47,036 bases of DNA from an uncultured Verrucomicrobiae bacterium (lineage in GTDB: Bacteria; Verrucomicrobiota; Verrucomicrobiia; Limisphaerales; AAA164-E04). The translations under genes were made by a program, and so were the position numbers. Location: contig CALSPN010000055.1 in the NCBI GenBank assembly GCA_943788245.1, positions 1 through 47,036 on the forward strand, given 5' to 3'. Of the stretch, positions 31,096 through 40,238 are shown piece after piece. Under the pieces are notes generated by a model that was not told the origin of the DNA, made no database searches, and saw nothing but the letters and a program-made list of their open reading frames with translations. Every line of letters begins with the position of its first letter. Position 1 is the stretch's first letter.

Positions 31096-33516
31096 CTAGT
31101 TTTTATTCACACTTTCATCGAGGTTCAGCAGCAGGTTGGCAATCAGGGTATGGGCAGCCATTTCCACAGCGTCCTTATCCCGAACCGAGGGAGTTTCTCC
31201 GTAGCTCACGAGTGCCTTGGCTGCCTCAGGATTGCCGAGGTATCGGTGACGATGCTGTTGCAGGGTGCCCAGGATGGTCTGGAGTTCTTCTGAATCCGGA
31301 TGGCGGGCAGTCATGACCCGCCACATCCATGAAAGTCGCGCTTCATCCGAGTCGCCACCCTCGAGGAACGCACGCGCCGCCAGGTGTCTTGCCGCTTCGA
31401 CATGCTGGATATCGTTCATGAGTTGGAGGGCCTGCAGGGGTGTGTTGCTCCTTCCCCTCAGTGAACAGCTTTGTTCCCGGTTGGGCGCGTCAAAGGTAGC
31501 CATAAAGGGTGGAGGAGCGGTACGTTTGAAAAAAGTGTAGAGGCTTCGACGGTAAAGATCCCTGCCCGTTCCCTGTTTGTAATGTCGGGTATTGCTGCCG
31601 CCAAAGGCAACTGGTTCCCAAATATTGGGGGGTTGGTAAGGAAAGACACCTTTTCCGCCCAACTTGGAGGTCAGCAGACCGCTGACAAACAGAGCCTGGT
31701 CCCGTACGACTTCTGCATCCAACCGTAAACGCGGGCCCCTGGCCATGAGTCGGTTGTCGGGATCCTCACGAAGCATCTCCGGAGTGCCTCTCGAGTGTCG
31801 ACGATACGCGTCACTGCGCACAACGCGCTTGATCATGCGCTGAATGTTCCATCCATCTTCCACCAACTGAACAGAGAGCCAGTCCAGCAGTTCGGGGTGA
31901 CTAGGTAATGAGCCTTGTGTACCAAAGTCCCCGCTGGATGCGACCAGTCCCGTGCCAAAGAACTGTTGCCAGATCCGGTTGACCACGACACGTCCTGTCA
32001 GCGGATGTTCTCCGCTGACCAGCCAGTGTGCCAGATCGAGTCGGTTGTAATCCCTCTCGGATGGCTTTTCGGGAAGTGGGGGGAGAAAGGCGGGTACGTT
32101 GCGGGTGACCCTCGCTCCAGGGCGATCGTAAGCCCCGCGTTCCATCACAAAACTTTCGCGTGGCTTTGGCAGATCTGCCATGACAAAGGTGAGGGGGATT
32201 TGGCTCAGCAGGGATTTCTTTTTATCCTGAAGAGTTTTCTTTTGCGCCTCGAGTTTCTTTTTCTCTTCCTCTGCCGTGATGTCCGTGATCCTTGACTGTA
32301 CCACCTTGATCTTTTCCTCTACCTCGTTCAGTTGTCTTTCCTGTTCTGGTGTTGAAAGTCTCAGGACCGGAGGGGTATCCTTCTTGTTGCCGTCCAGCGC
32401 CGGATCTGCAGCACTGTGAAAAAAGGCGTACATTGAATAGTATTCCTTGATGGTCAGGGGGTCAAATTTGTGGTCATGACATGTGGCACAGCCGGCCGTG
32501 AGCCCCATCCAGACTTCCACGGAGGTGTTGGTACGGTCAACGGCGTTACGAAAAACCCATTCCTCCGTGATGCTGCCACCTTCGCCAGTGGACACGTTGC
32601 AACGATTGAACCCGGAGGCAATACGTTGTTCACGGTTTGGTTGGGGCAGGAGATCTCCTGCGAGTTGCCAGAGAGTGAAGGTGTCAAATGGTAGGTTTGC
32701 ATTGAAGGCACGGACTACCCAGTCACGGTAGGGCCACATGGAACGTTCGTTATCCAGGTGAAGGCCATGGGTGTCAGCGTAGCGAGCGAGATCAAGCCAT
32801 TGACGTGCCATGTGCTCCCCGTAGGTGGCGCGGTGCATGAGTCCGTCGACCAGGCTGTCGTAAGCCGTGGGAGATGTATCCTCCAGGAAGGTATCGACTT
32901 CTTCCGGGGTCGGTGGCAGTCCGGTCAGATCCAGTGTCACGCGACGGATGAGTGTTTCCTTGTCCGCTGGCCCGGAGGGAAGCAGTCCTGCCTCCTTCAG
33001 ACGCGCATTGATAAAGGCATCCACGGGATAATTCATATGATCCACACCCGGCACTGAGGGCTTCGTGGGGGCAATGAAGGACCAGTGCGATTCGTAGGGT
33101 GCTCCCTGTTGGATCCAGCGTTTGAAGATTGCCTTTTCATCCGCGCTCATTCCCTGATGAGATTCAGGCGGGGGCATTCTTTCCTCATCGTCCGTGGAGA
33201 TGATCCGCAGCCACGCAACGCTCTCTGCTGGTTTTCCGGGGAGAATTGCCTGTTGTCCTTCTGAGGATGCGAAGGCTCCATCGGGAATATCGAGTCGCAG
33301 ATCGGCTTTTCTTTTTTTTACGTCCAATCCGTGGCAGTTGAAACAGTGACGGGAAAGGATCGGGCGAATATCGCGGTTGAATCGCAAAGTTTCTTGTGAA
33401 TTGGAGGATGTTTCGGCAATTCCTTTTTCGCATGGCACCAGTAAAATCATGGAACCCAGCAACACGGTTGCCATCATACGGCCTGTATTGAGGATGGAAG
33501 ATACGTTCATAGCCAT
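31096..33516 (-). CDS. Planctomycete-type cytochrome c, DUF1549/DUF1553 (PSD1-like)
   Basis: An exported 806-residue heme protein with a leader ([16 protein letters not shown]). A planctomycete cytochrome C domain follows, with site [20 protein letters not shown] and a [19 protein letters not shown] loop. DUF1549 spans [19 protein letters not shown] to [20 protein letters not shown], and has a second heme-like [19 protein letters not shown] charged coiled-coil insert follows ([20 protein letters not shown]). DUF1553 starts near [20 protein letters not shown] and includes [36 protein letters not shown] in part, and [14 protein letters not shown]. Start ATG 33516, with another ATG two codons later. 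It is followed by DUF1501 with a 1-base gap. Such pairs are widespread in polysaccharide-degrading loci; electron transfer linked to an oxidation is the usual guess. Confidence 0.93.
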   Translation of the reverse strand: MAMNVSSILNTGRMMATVLLGSMILLVPCEKGIAETSSNSQETLRFNRDIRPILSRHCFNCHGLDVKKRKADLRLDIPDGAFASSEGQQAILPGKPAESVAWLRIISTDDEERMPPPESHQGMSADEKAIFKRWIQQGAPYESHWSFIAPTKPSVPGVDHMNYPVDAFINARLKEAGLLPSGPADKETLIRRVTLDLTGLPPTPEEVDTFLEDTSPTAYDSLVDGLMHRATYGEHMARQWLDLARYADTHGLHLDNERSMWPYRDWVVRAFNANLPFDTFTLWQLAGDLLPQPNREQRIASGFNRCNVSTGEGGSITEEWVFRNAVDRTNTSVEVWMGLTAGCATCHDHKFDPLTIKEYYSMYAFFHSAADPALDGNKKDTPPVLRLSTPEQERQLNEVEEKIKVVQSRITDITAEEEKKKLEAQKKTLQDKKKSLLSQIPLTFVMADLPKPRESFVMERGAYDRPGARVTRNVPAFLPPLPEKPSERDYNRLDLAHWLVSGEHPLTGRVVVNRIWQQFFGTGLVASSGDFGTQGSLPSHPELLDWLSVQLVEDGWNIQRMIKRVVRSDAYRRHSRGTPEMLREDPDNRLMARGPRLRLDAEVVRDQALFVSGLLTSKLGGKGVFPYQPPNIWEPVAFGGSNTRHYKQGTGRDLYRRSLYTFFKRTAPPPFMATFDAPNREQSCSLRGRSNTPLQALQLMNDIQHVEAARHLAARAFLEGGDSDEARLSWMWRVMTARHPDSEELQTILGTLQQHRHRYLGNPEAAKALVSYGETPSVRDKDAVEMAAHTLIANLLLNLDESVNKN

Positions 33517-33687
33517 GACGTGATCATAATTTCGAAGGACAGCACGCCAAGTTTAAATCGAGGTGATTTTATCTGCGTTGCGTGTATTGAGATAACTTCA
33601 TCGCAGCATGATGCCCGGGAATAGCACTCACAGCGCCACCGCACTTTGCCGAGGAATCAGACCGGAAAATATTCGAAAACGCGGTTT

Positions 33688-33730
33688 CAAACATTTTCCG
33701 GTGTCTAGGCTATCCAGACTGCGCTTCACG
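33688..33730 (+). repeat. Possible remnant of a DUF1552 gene 3' end
   Basis: The 15-mer GTGTCTAGGCTATCC at 33701-33715 is identical to 27876-27890, where it contains the last codon and the stop of the DUF1552 gene. Similarity extends to both sides (AAACAT...TTCC before, GACT....TTCACGG after). An isolated 15-mer could match by chance in 47 kb. The extension, and the same downstream order of the larger repeat, make common ancestry likelier. Confidence 0.45.
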
Positions 33731-34322
33731 GACTGGGGGTGGCGTGGTTGGGGCAAAGCTTGTTCGCGAAGTAATATACGGTCCATGGACCAAACATGCG
33801 TCTATACCTGATCCAGCAAGTGGCATGTGCGGTGATGAAAAAATTCCTTCAAATCAATCCGTTGCGACACTTGTTCCAGACTTGATTACCAATGATGCAT
33901 TCAGGGATGCATGCATGCAGCGGTTATATAGGATTGATTGACATGAAGCGTGGCAGGTTTCCGAAAATGGAAACCGCATGCGTATTGAATTCCGAAGCTA
34001 TGATAACTTCCAATTCAGCTCCTTGCCCCTTGGTGTTGTGCGTATCGTGATAATCGGAGAATAGACTTATTTAACCATATCATTGATCTCATGGCCTTTC
34101 AGTAACGGATCTATCTGCGAGGTTTTCTCCAGTTGGTATTTCTATGGAAGTTTCGTTGTTTTGATTTGTTCACAGTTGTTCGTTCCTGAGGATGATTGGG
34201 ATCTATGGAGCTTGCTCCTCTTAAATTACGCTCTTGTTGTTTTTCTCGCGCCAAATGTTGCCATCCTTCTTTCAAGTGCGGAATTGATGACTCTGGACTT
34301 GGAATGGTTACCAGCCTTGTCT

Positions 34323-34477
34323 GTGATTTAAGCGGACTGATCATATTCAAGACCATCACTGCTATAATGAGGAAAAGGGTGGTGCTTTTAATAGTGCTCA
34401 TAATCTTCACAAAGGGTTAACCAATGTCATAATGGATAAAGCTGGTGCTATGCCGTTGTCATTTTTAAGAAAAAACA
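34323..34477. repeat. Dispersed repeat, copy 2 (pair with 27994-28150)
   Basis: Partner of 27994-28150. The minus strand has ATG 34401 reading MSTIKSTTLFLIIAVMVLNM then ISPLKSQ, a good signal-peptide-like start in this copy. The open frame continues to 34111 without a recognisable domain. It lies directly upstream of the dead phosphatase copy. Confidence 0.6.
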
Positions 34478-34514
34478 TGCGCGAGGACACAGTACCTGCC
34501 GTTTGCTTTTTGTC

Positions 34515-34890
34515 TGTCATGCCTCCACAACGGCATACATCTGCAAAGTTATCGATTGGTTGAAGCCCCAATGTGAGTTCGAATCCAAACATTAATTTAC
34601 CGTCCATTGTGACGCGGGGCTGGGCCGTTTAGCGTGATTGGCAGCATTGCCTGAGCCTTGCACCATGGCCCGGGATTGGAAGAAAAGGCTTTCAGGAAAA
34701 TGCAGGGCTCCTGTTCTAAAACTCAGATCATACCCAATAAAAACATTATCAGGCATGCGGATGATTACCTGAAAAGAAACAGGGCCCTTTCAGGTATTCT
34801 CACACAGTGGAGCCAAAAGATTACATGAAGAAGGGCCCTCGGATAATCTGAGTGTTCGCTTTCAATCAGGGGAATCCATCGCGCCCACAA
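34515..34890 (+). pseudogene. Decayed copy of the Cys-dependent phosphatase gene at 44372-44878
   Basis: Aligns throughout with about 44540-44925. ATCGATTGGTTGAAGCC matches ATCGATTGGCTGAAGCC, AGGAAAATGCAGG is identical in both, and ACTCAGATCATACCCAATA is identical. The active-site loop still reads VHCDAGLGR, but the next codons give Leu-Ala-stop instead of Ser-Pro. Several indels follow. The first ~55 codons of the intact gene have no counterpart. Similarity runs past the stop of the functional gene (TCAATCAGGGGAATCCATC in both), so the duplication took in the downstream region too. Confidence 0.88.
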
Positions 34891-34944
34891 ACGAATACTC
34901 AAAAGAAAAGCTCTGATTGCCATCCGCCCTGACTCAGCGCCGCA

Positions 34945-37521
34945 TCACAAGTCCTGAGGACGATAGATCCGTTTGGCAACCTCAAGCACCTCTTCTCTGG
35001 TGAAGGGTATCTTTCTCAAGGACTCCTCGGCAAAAAGCCCGGCCTGATCGCTGAAGTGCGGTGACTCATCAGAGGCCGTATGACTGCCAAAGGGCTGAAT
35101 GGCCCAGGCATCCAGTTGCCCCTGATCATCCCACTGCACAAATTGAAAAAAACAATCGCCAGCGACTCCCGCCAACTTGCCTTCATCCGATGGTCGCCCA
35201 TAAATGGCTCTCAACGTATCCGGTCCTCCGCCCAAAGGAAGATCCAGCTCGCCACGCACCAATCGGTTCACCTCTCCCCAGGGAACATCCAGTCGGCCAA
35301 AGTGCTTCATCAACTCGCTGGACACCTCCTTCAGCCGACCCAGAATGACCGGAGCCGATAAGTTACCGCGAGAGGTATTGGAGTTGGGCCGAAACGTCAA
35401 CAAGCTCAGAGCGGCATGAGGATTATCCTTGGACGTATCGCCATTCCATTGCCTTAATATATCCAGTGCTTCAACCAGTTCCGTTTCCTGTGGGGATGCC
35501 TCCAGAAACCCAACAATGTTCTTCCTGAGCGTGGAATTTTCTGAATACTGCTTGTCATATTTATAGTTGAAAAACTCCTCCTGGGTGATGGAAACATCAT
35601 CGCCATAAAGCTCCATCGCTCGGAGTGCCCGATTGGTCATCCAGGTTTCGATACCAGAGGCCTGCGAAAAGCGGTCTGGATCCGGATTACCCTCCCCCAC
35701 CGTGGTCTGGAAAGGACTGCTGTTGCAGTTTTGAATAAACCCTGAAGGTGGGTTTTCAACCTGCGGCAATTGATCAAAAGGCATGTACTCGGACCAAAGA
35801 GTTGCTCGAGTATTTCCAGGCAATATCGCTTGCCAATCATAGGATGGGTTCCTGTCCGGCAACATGGCATTGTAGGCGTAAAAAAGGTTACCCTCCTTGT
35901 CCGCATATCCCGTGTTGAACATGGCGATGGACTGGCTGCGCATGGCCTCCTTGAAACCCTCCAGGCTGGTGGACTGCCCCATCCAGAACCATTGCTCAAG
36001 CTGACGGAAGGAATCCATGCCCGCATAGCGAATGGCGAGCACCCGATCCCCGACCCGCAACGCTGGGCCGTAAAGACTGTGAAGCACCTCCCGCTTGACC
36101 TTCCATCGGATGTCTCTCCACAGCCGGACCTCCAGCGTGGCAAAGGTCTGCTCGAGCTCAAGCCATTGGTCATCGATGCGGTAGCGCAAAGGATCCTTGG
36201 GATCCATCTCCAACTCAAAAATATCCACTAAATCTGGATGATTGACCGTGTGGCCCCAGGCCATGTGAGCATTGTGTCCCAGAAAGACAACGGGAGAGCC
36301 TGGAAATAATCCCCCGTAGAGATTTTGACCTTCCTCGGTCAACAAGTGAGCCTCATACCAGGCCACAGGGCCTGTCCAGGGTTGATGGGAATTGATGCAT
36401 GCACGCGTGGAGTCATCACTCGATCGCGATGGGCTGACCGCCATGAAATTGGATCCTATCGGTGCCTGATGAGGATTCATCCAGGCCGCCAATTGCGGTG
36501 CAGTTCCAGGGTTGCTCAAGATACGCCCGATATCATTGTGCATGCCAAACATCATTGGCAATTTGTGCATGGCTCCGGCGATCAGATCCTCAGGCTTGGC
36601 TGGCCACCCATGGCGTTTGAGTTGATCAAGATGCCGGCTTGCATACAAGTTGATGCCATCGGCGTAGCCTTGGCAAACCGCCTTGATCTCTGGATCCAAC
36701 AAATCGAAGCGATCCTTCAGCTCCCTGCGAATACGGATGAGGTCCACGTAATAGTCATTGGGAGCCATGGATATACCACTGGACGCTGCCAACCGACCGC
36801 GGGCAGCAAGCAGCACATCCTGAATGGTCTGGAAATCATCCTCTGCATGAGCGTAGGCCAGGCCAAAGGCAGTATCGGCATGCCGCTTCCCCATCATATG
36901 GGGAATACCCCACGGGTCCCGCGCAATCTGCACATCATATTGAGCGGCTCTGTCCAGAGAATCCGAAAAATCAATCGACGGCTTCATGGCAAACAGCGCA
37001 TCACAGACCATGAGCACCACTGCGCATGCAACCAGATAAGATCCCATGGCCCGCAACCAGCGCTGGTGAAGCCAATCAATCAACCACGCTGGGCTGATGA
37101 GGAGAAATTGTAGATCTTCAAGAAAGGCAGGTTTTTTCCCTTCCAGTCGATGTCCGTAGAACTGTCCTGCCCATGCCAGGAGAAATAAAACAGAAGAAGA
37201 CCAGAACAAGGAGAGTGGACTTGCCTCGACACTCAGGACCATTGCGCTGGAGAGAAGAAACCAGAAAAGAACTCCCAGCAGGACTGGAATGGAAAGCATG
37301 AGATAGTAAAAGGAAGCCAGGAGCAGCAGCGCCATGGCGAGATTGGGTGCGGGATACCATGCCTGAGTGCCGGGGATGGGTAAGGGTACACACCACAGAA
37401 GGCCGATGAGGCTCATGACAATCAGAGGAACACATACCAGATGTATGCGTCGATTGGTTGGCTGTTGGTGAAAGGATTCGTAACGCTCAATCCACCGTTG
37501 CAGTCGTTTTTCTTGCCCCAT
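34945..37521 (-). CDS. DUF962 (Mpo1-like) membrane domain fused to a penicillin-acylase-type Ntn hydrolase
   Basis: About 858 residues. I start at ATG 37521 (MGQEKRLQRWIERYESFHQQ); TTG 37530 is the upstream alternative. Residues about 1-165 match DUF962/Mpo1: SFHQQPTNRRIHLVCVPLIV, several membrane helices, then WAGQFYGHRLEGKKPAF and LEDLQFLLISPAWLIDWL. Yeast Mpo1 is an Fe(II) dioxygenase in 2-hydroxy fatty acid alpha-oxidation, and its His residues are kept here. A helix (SYLVACAVVLMVCDALFAM) leads to a periplasmic acylase: VQIARDPWGIPHMMGKRHAD and AFGLAYAHAEDDFQTIQDV (alpha chain), then PIGSNFMAVSPSRSSDD with the likely nucleophile Ser at the new beta-chain start. PWTGPVAWYEAHLLTEEG and FLGHNAHMAWGHTVNHPD follow. 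Relatives hydrolyse penicillins, acyl-homoserine lactones or other N-acyl amides. The fusion order is notable; substrate unknown. Confidence 0.88.
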   Translation of the reverse strand: MGQEKRLQRWIERYESFHQQPTNRRIHLVCVPLIVMSLIGLLWCVPLPIPGTQAWYPAPNLAMALLLLASFYYLMLSIPVLLGVLFWFLLSSAMVLSVEASPLSLFWSSSVLFLLAWAGQFYGHRLEGKKPAFLEDLQFLLISPAWLIDWLHQRWLRAMGSYLVACAVVLMVCDALFAMKPSIDFSDSLDRAAQYDVQIARDPWGIPHMMGKRHADTAFGLAYAHAEDDFQTIQDVLLAARGRLAASSGISMAPNDYYVDLIRIRRELKDRFDLLDPEIKAVCQGYADGINLYASRHLDQLKRHGWPAKPEDLIAGAMHKLPMMFGMHNDIGRILSNPGTAPQLAAWMNPHQAPIGSNFMAVSPSRSSDDSTRACINSHQPWTGPVAWYEAHLLTEEGQNLYGGLFPGSPVVFLGHNAHMAWGHTVNHPDLVDIFELEMDPKDPLRYRIDDQWLELEQTFATLEVRLWRDIRWKVKREVLHSLYGPALRVGDRVLAIRYAGMDSFRQLEQWFWMGQSTSLEGFKEAMRSQSIAMFNTGYADKEGNLFYAYNAMLPDRNPSYDWQAILPGNTRATLWSEYMPFDQLPQVENPPSGFIQNCNSSPFQTTVGEGNPDPDRFSQASGIETWMTNRALRAMELYGDDVSITQEEFFNYKYDKQYSENSTLRKNIVGFLEASPQETELVEALDILRQWNGDTSKDNPHAALSLLTFRPNSNTSRGNLSAPVILGRLKEVSSELMKHFGRLDVPWGEVNRLVRGELDLPLGGGPDTLRAIYGRPSDEGKLAGVAGDCFFQFVQWDDQGQLDAWAIQPFGSHTASDESPHFSDQAGLFAEESLRKIPFTREEVLEVAKRIYRPQDL

Positions 37522-37584
37522 GAAAAACAACTTAACAAGATATCATTTCTTGAACAAGTCGGATGCACCCCATCCGTTGGATAT

Positions 37585-37620
37585 AAAAAAAACTGCCCCC
37601 CAGCGGCTGAGGGGCAGATC
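37585..37620 (-). terminator. Intrinsic terminator of the duplicated lectin-like gene
   Basis: CTGCCCC at 37593-37599 pairs with GGGGCAG at 37611-37617. On the minus strand the stem is followed by an eight-T run. It lies about 30 bases after the stop of the leftward gene at 37646-40015, and separates it from the acylase gene. Confidence 0.85.
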
Positions 37621-37645
37621 AAGTCACGGCTGTTGATGCAATCGC

Positions 37646-40015
37646 TCAGGGAACGACGCGGAAAAAATTCATTTCAGCAGTCGAAGGATCCACCGCGTGA
37701 GGCGACTCGGCATTCTCTACCTCGCTCCATGGTCCTTGAAGAGAGGTGGCAGACTCCAGCTTCCCTGTGTATTCTATGGAGATGCCTGAAGCGTCCTGAT
37801 CAATGCTGATAGATAGTTCAACAGCTTCCGCCAGCTGGTAAACCTTCAAGTTATCGAACAGCCCAAAACTCATGAACTCATTGTCCGAGACCGAAGAAAA
37901 CCAATCGCTGTAGCCAAGAAACAGATTTCCCTCATCCGAGTAGGGGGCGGTTGATTGACTGGCCTTGACCACATCGATCCCATTCATGATCCAGGTAATG
38001 GTATCGCCCTTTTTAATCATTTGAACCGCTACCCATTGAAAGGCAACTTGTCCTCCCGCGGTAGCTCCATCCTGTGATGGAAATTCGAACAACTGTAAGT
38101 CCGGGGCTACTTTCCCTTCAGGGAATATCGCGGCATAATAGGGATTACCGGCATCCTGACTACCTGCCATATACACCCCGCGATCATCCATCAGATAATC
38201 GTTGTTCAGGAAGAACCTGAAATCTCTTGAAGACCCCCCCTCTCCAGTCATCGCAAACCATGCACCATCGGATTGATCATCCGCCACTTGAATATGATCG
38301 CCTGAGGTCCCGATACCCGCAGCAGCAAATTCAGTGGATCCCCCGCCGCCTCCCGGCAAGGGGCCGTTGACATTCATCCAAAGGTCAAACACCAGCGCAT
38401 AGTCTCCCTCGAAGTGCATTCCCGCCGGACTTGTCGTGATGTGGGCCGCCGCGCCTTCGCTCTCGTTGGCGGTAAATTTGAGTCCAAGGGTTGTTTCGCC
38501 CTTCCCTCCGGGTGCTGCCGGAATACCATCCACAGAGTAGTCATAAGCAAAGGTGGCTGAAGTATCATCACTGCTTTGGTTGATCACCCAGGTATCCAAC
38601 ACATCGGCATCAAAATCCTCTGCATAGATCTCGGTCGCTCCTGCCAGAACATCGGGAAGCGGTGCTCCGACGTCACCATCATCCAGCAGTGGAACCTGAA
38701 CAAACTTGCCACTGGCTGTTTCGTAAGCCGGACCATCCACGCTCCAGAGCATGTCGATGACCAACACGATGCTTTCATCCAGTTCCTCCTCCTGATCATT
38801 GATTAATTTCAAGGTCAGCGTGGTTTCTCCCGCTCCTGCTTCAAAACGCACGTTTTGAGCCGAAGGTCTCTCATAATCCGCAGCTTCCCTTGCAGAACCC
38901 TCAAGGTGGTAGGTGACATCCAGTGGACTGGAGAGATCTCCCTGACGGATAAAAGTGAAAACCACTGAATCTTGATCCTCGACAACTGGTGCAACCTGGA
39001 ATTGAACCAGTCCGGTTTCGGTATCCTCGACGTTCTCGCCGGGTACTTGAACACCCACCACGGGAGTGACATTTCCCGGATCCAGTGCTGTCACCTCGAC
39101 ATTATCGAAAATCACAAAATTCTCCTCACCGGGATTTGCGATTGAGGAAAAGGGATCCGTATAACCAATCATGACATTGTTTCCGCCAAACAAGGTTTTG
39201 TCGGCGGAAATGGTCGCAATGATTTGGCCATCCATCACCCAGGTCACCTCATCACCGATACGCCTGATTTCCACTGCGACCCATCCCTTGCCGGGCGCAC
39301 CTGTTGTTTCATGAAAAGGAAATGGGAACACCTTTTCCAGGGGACCACCCCCGTAGGCGTTATATTCCCCCACCCCGTCGCCATCCATGTCCGTGAACCC
39401 ATGCCGGTCCGTTTGTTCATCCAGAAATTCAGGTTCATCAAACCCATCACCGACATAAGCTCGAAAATCTCTGGAGGCACCGCCTTCACCCGACACGGCA
39501 AAAAAAGTACCGTCACCATCCAAGGCCCCGTTGCCACGCAGGTAGGCGACCAATTCTCCGGATTGCCCCACTCCCATGGTCGTAAATTCAGTGGAACCGG
39601 ATCCGCCGTAGGCGGGCCCGTTATAGCTCATGAACATTTGAAATCGCAGCGCATGATCACCCTCCATCTTCAAGCCCCTGGGAAACAGGCTGACTGAGGA
39701 TTCCGCGGGGTGATCATCCGAATTCACTGCAATTTTCAAGCCCTTGGTGCCCGCACTTGCAGGAGTATCGTAAGGGTTTTTGGGAACGGGAAAATACTGA
39801 GTTTCTCCGCCCATCGTGAAAGCGAACTGATCCTGTGAATAATCGTGGGCAAATTGAACCGTAAAATCGGACACGCCATCCACACTCTCATCATGAACGA
39901 TCCAATCCGCGGATCGATCTTCATCAAAGGCATCGGTGAAGGCCGGTTGCGCCGCAAGTGAAAGATGCAGCAAGGGAACCAGGACGGTTGGAAAAAATAA
40001 GGATTTGATATACAT
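37646..40015 (-). CDS. Secreted protein with two concanavalin-A-like modules around a Calx-beta domain
   Basis: About 789 residues. Start ATG 40015 opens a signal peptide (MYIKSLFFPTVLVPLLHLSL). Module 1 (about residues 25-310) and module 2 (about 450-730) are duplicates. Compare FPRGLKMEGDHALRFQMFMS with SPAGMHFEGDYALVFDLWMN, GSTEFTTMGVGQSGE with GSTEFAAAGIGTSGD, FFAVSGEGGASRDFRAYV with WFAMTGEGGSSRDFRFFL, and VTWVMDGQIIATIS with ITWIMNGIDVVKAS. Between them is a Calx-beta-like domain (VVFTFIRQGDLSSPLDVTY ... AGAGETTLTLKLINDQEEE). The C-terminus is the short tail unit (LESATSLQGPWSEVENA ... MNFFRVVP). It is likely a carbohydrate-binding or surface protein; no catalytic site is evident. It ends at a strong terminator and is divergent from phoD. 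Confidence 0.82.
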   Translation of the reverse strand: MYIKSLFFPTVLVPLLHLSLAAQPAFTDAFDEDRSADWIVHDESVDGVSDFTVQFAHDYSQDQFAFTMGGETQYFPVPKNPYDTPASAGTKGLKIAVNSDDHPAESSVSLFPRGLKMEGDHALRFQMFMSYNGPAYGGSGSTEFTTMGVGQSGELVAYLRGNGALDGDGTFFAVSGEGGASRDFRAYVGDGFDEPEFLDEQTDRHGFTDMDGDGVGEYNAYGGGPLEKVFPFPFHETTGAPGKGWVAVEIRRIGDEVTWVMDGQIIATISADKTLFGGNNVMIGYTDPFSSIANPGEENFVIFDNVEVTALDPGNVTPVVGVQVPGENVEDTETGLVQFQVAPVVEDQDSVVFTFIRQGDLSSPLDVTYHLEGSAREAADYERPSAQNVRFEAGAGETTLTLKLINDQEEELDESIVLVIDMLWSVDGPAYETASGKFVQVPLLDDGDVGAPLPDVLAGATEIYAEDFDADVLDTWVINQSSDDTSATFAYDYSVDGIPAAPGGKGETTLGLKFTANESEGAAAHITTSPAGMHFEGDYALVFDLWMNVNGPLPGGGGGSTEFAAAGIGTSGDHIQVADDQSDGAWFAMTGEGGSSRDFRFFLNNDYLMDDRGVYMAGSQDAGNPYYAAIFPEGKVAPDLQLFEFPSQDGATAGGQVAFQWVAVQMIKKGDTITWIMNGIDVVKASQSTAPYSDEGNLFLGYSDWFSSVSDNEFMSFGLFDNLKVYQLAEAVELSISIDQDASGISIEYTGKLESATSLQGPWSEVENAESPHAVDPSTAEMNFFRVVP

Positions 40016-40154
40016 AAGCCTGAATGACCACTGAAAAACCACGATCCATCCATATCTTATTGACGGAATTTGTCAATCTCAAGGCAGCCAGGGTGCTTCT
40101 TTTTCTCCGCGTTGCAGGCATCGCTTTGTGAACACTCAAAACGTGCCTCATGAA

Positions 40155-40202
40155 TGACAACACTTCATGTGGGATGACAACAAACTGTGACACAAATGTG
40201 AC
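40155..40202 (+). promoter_or_regulatory. Candidate Pho-box-like direct repeats upstream of phoD
   Basis: TGACAAC occurs at 40155-40161 and 40175-40181, and CTGTGAC/ATGTGAC at 40185-40191 and 40196-40202. The last two are exactly 11 bases apart, the spacing of PhoB direct repeats. They end 36 bases before the PhoD start. The unit differs from the E. coli CTGTCAT consensus, so a regulator match is only inferred. Confidence 0.4.
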
Positions 40203-40238
40203 TTGCAGCACACGGGGAGATCATTAAATGATAAGACC

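Larger units (their letters stand above)
33517..34944. other. 1.4-kb gene graveyard between PSD1 and acylase genes
   Basis: No intact gene is supported. The region contains a possible DUF1552 3'-end remnant (33688-33730), a dispersed repeat (34323-34477) and a dead Cys-phosphatase copy (34515-34890), listed separately. The rest (33735-34320) has short frames without domains or start signals. Two AGGGCCCT palindromes occur, at about 34782 and 34834. Confidence 0.5.

Noticed and set aside
34568..34582. GTTCGAATCC, like a tRNA T-loop
   Set aside because: It sits inside the dead phosphatase gene, and no acceptor or anticodon stem can be folded around it.
35770..37113. Plus-strand open frames of 153 and 262 codons
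   Set aside because: They lie antisense to the acylase fusion, whose domains are clear across the same bases.
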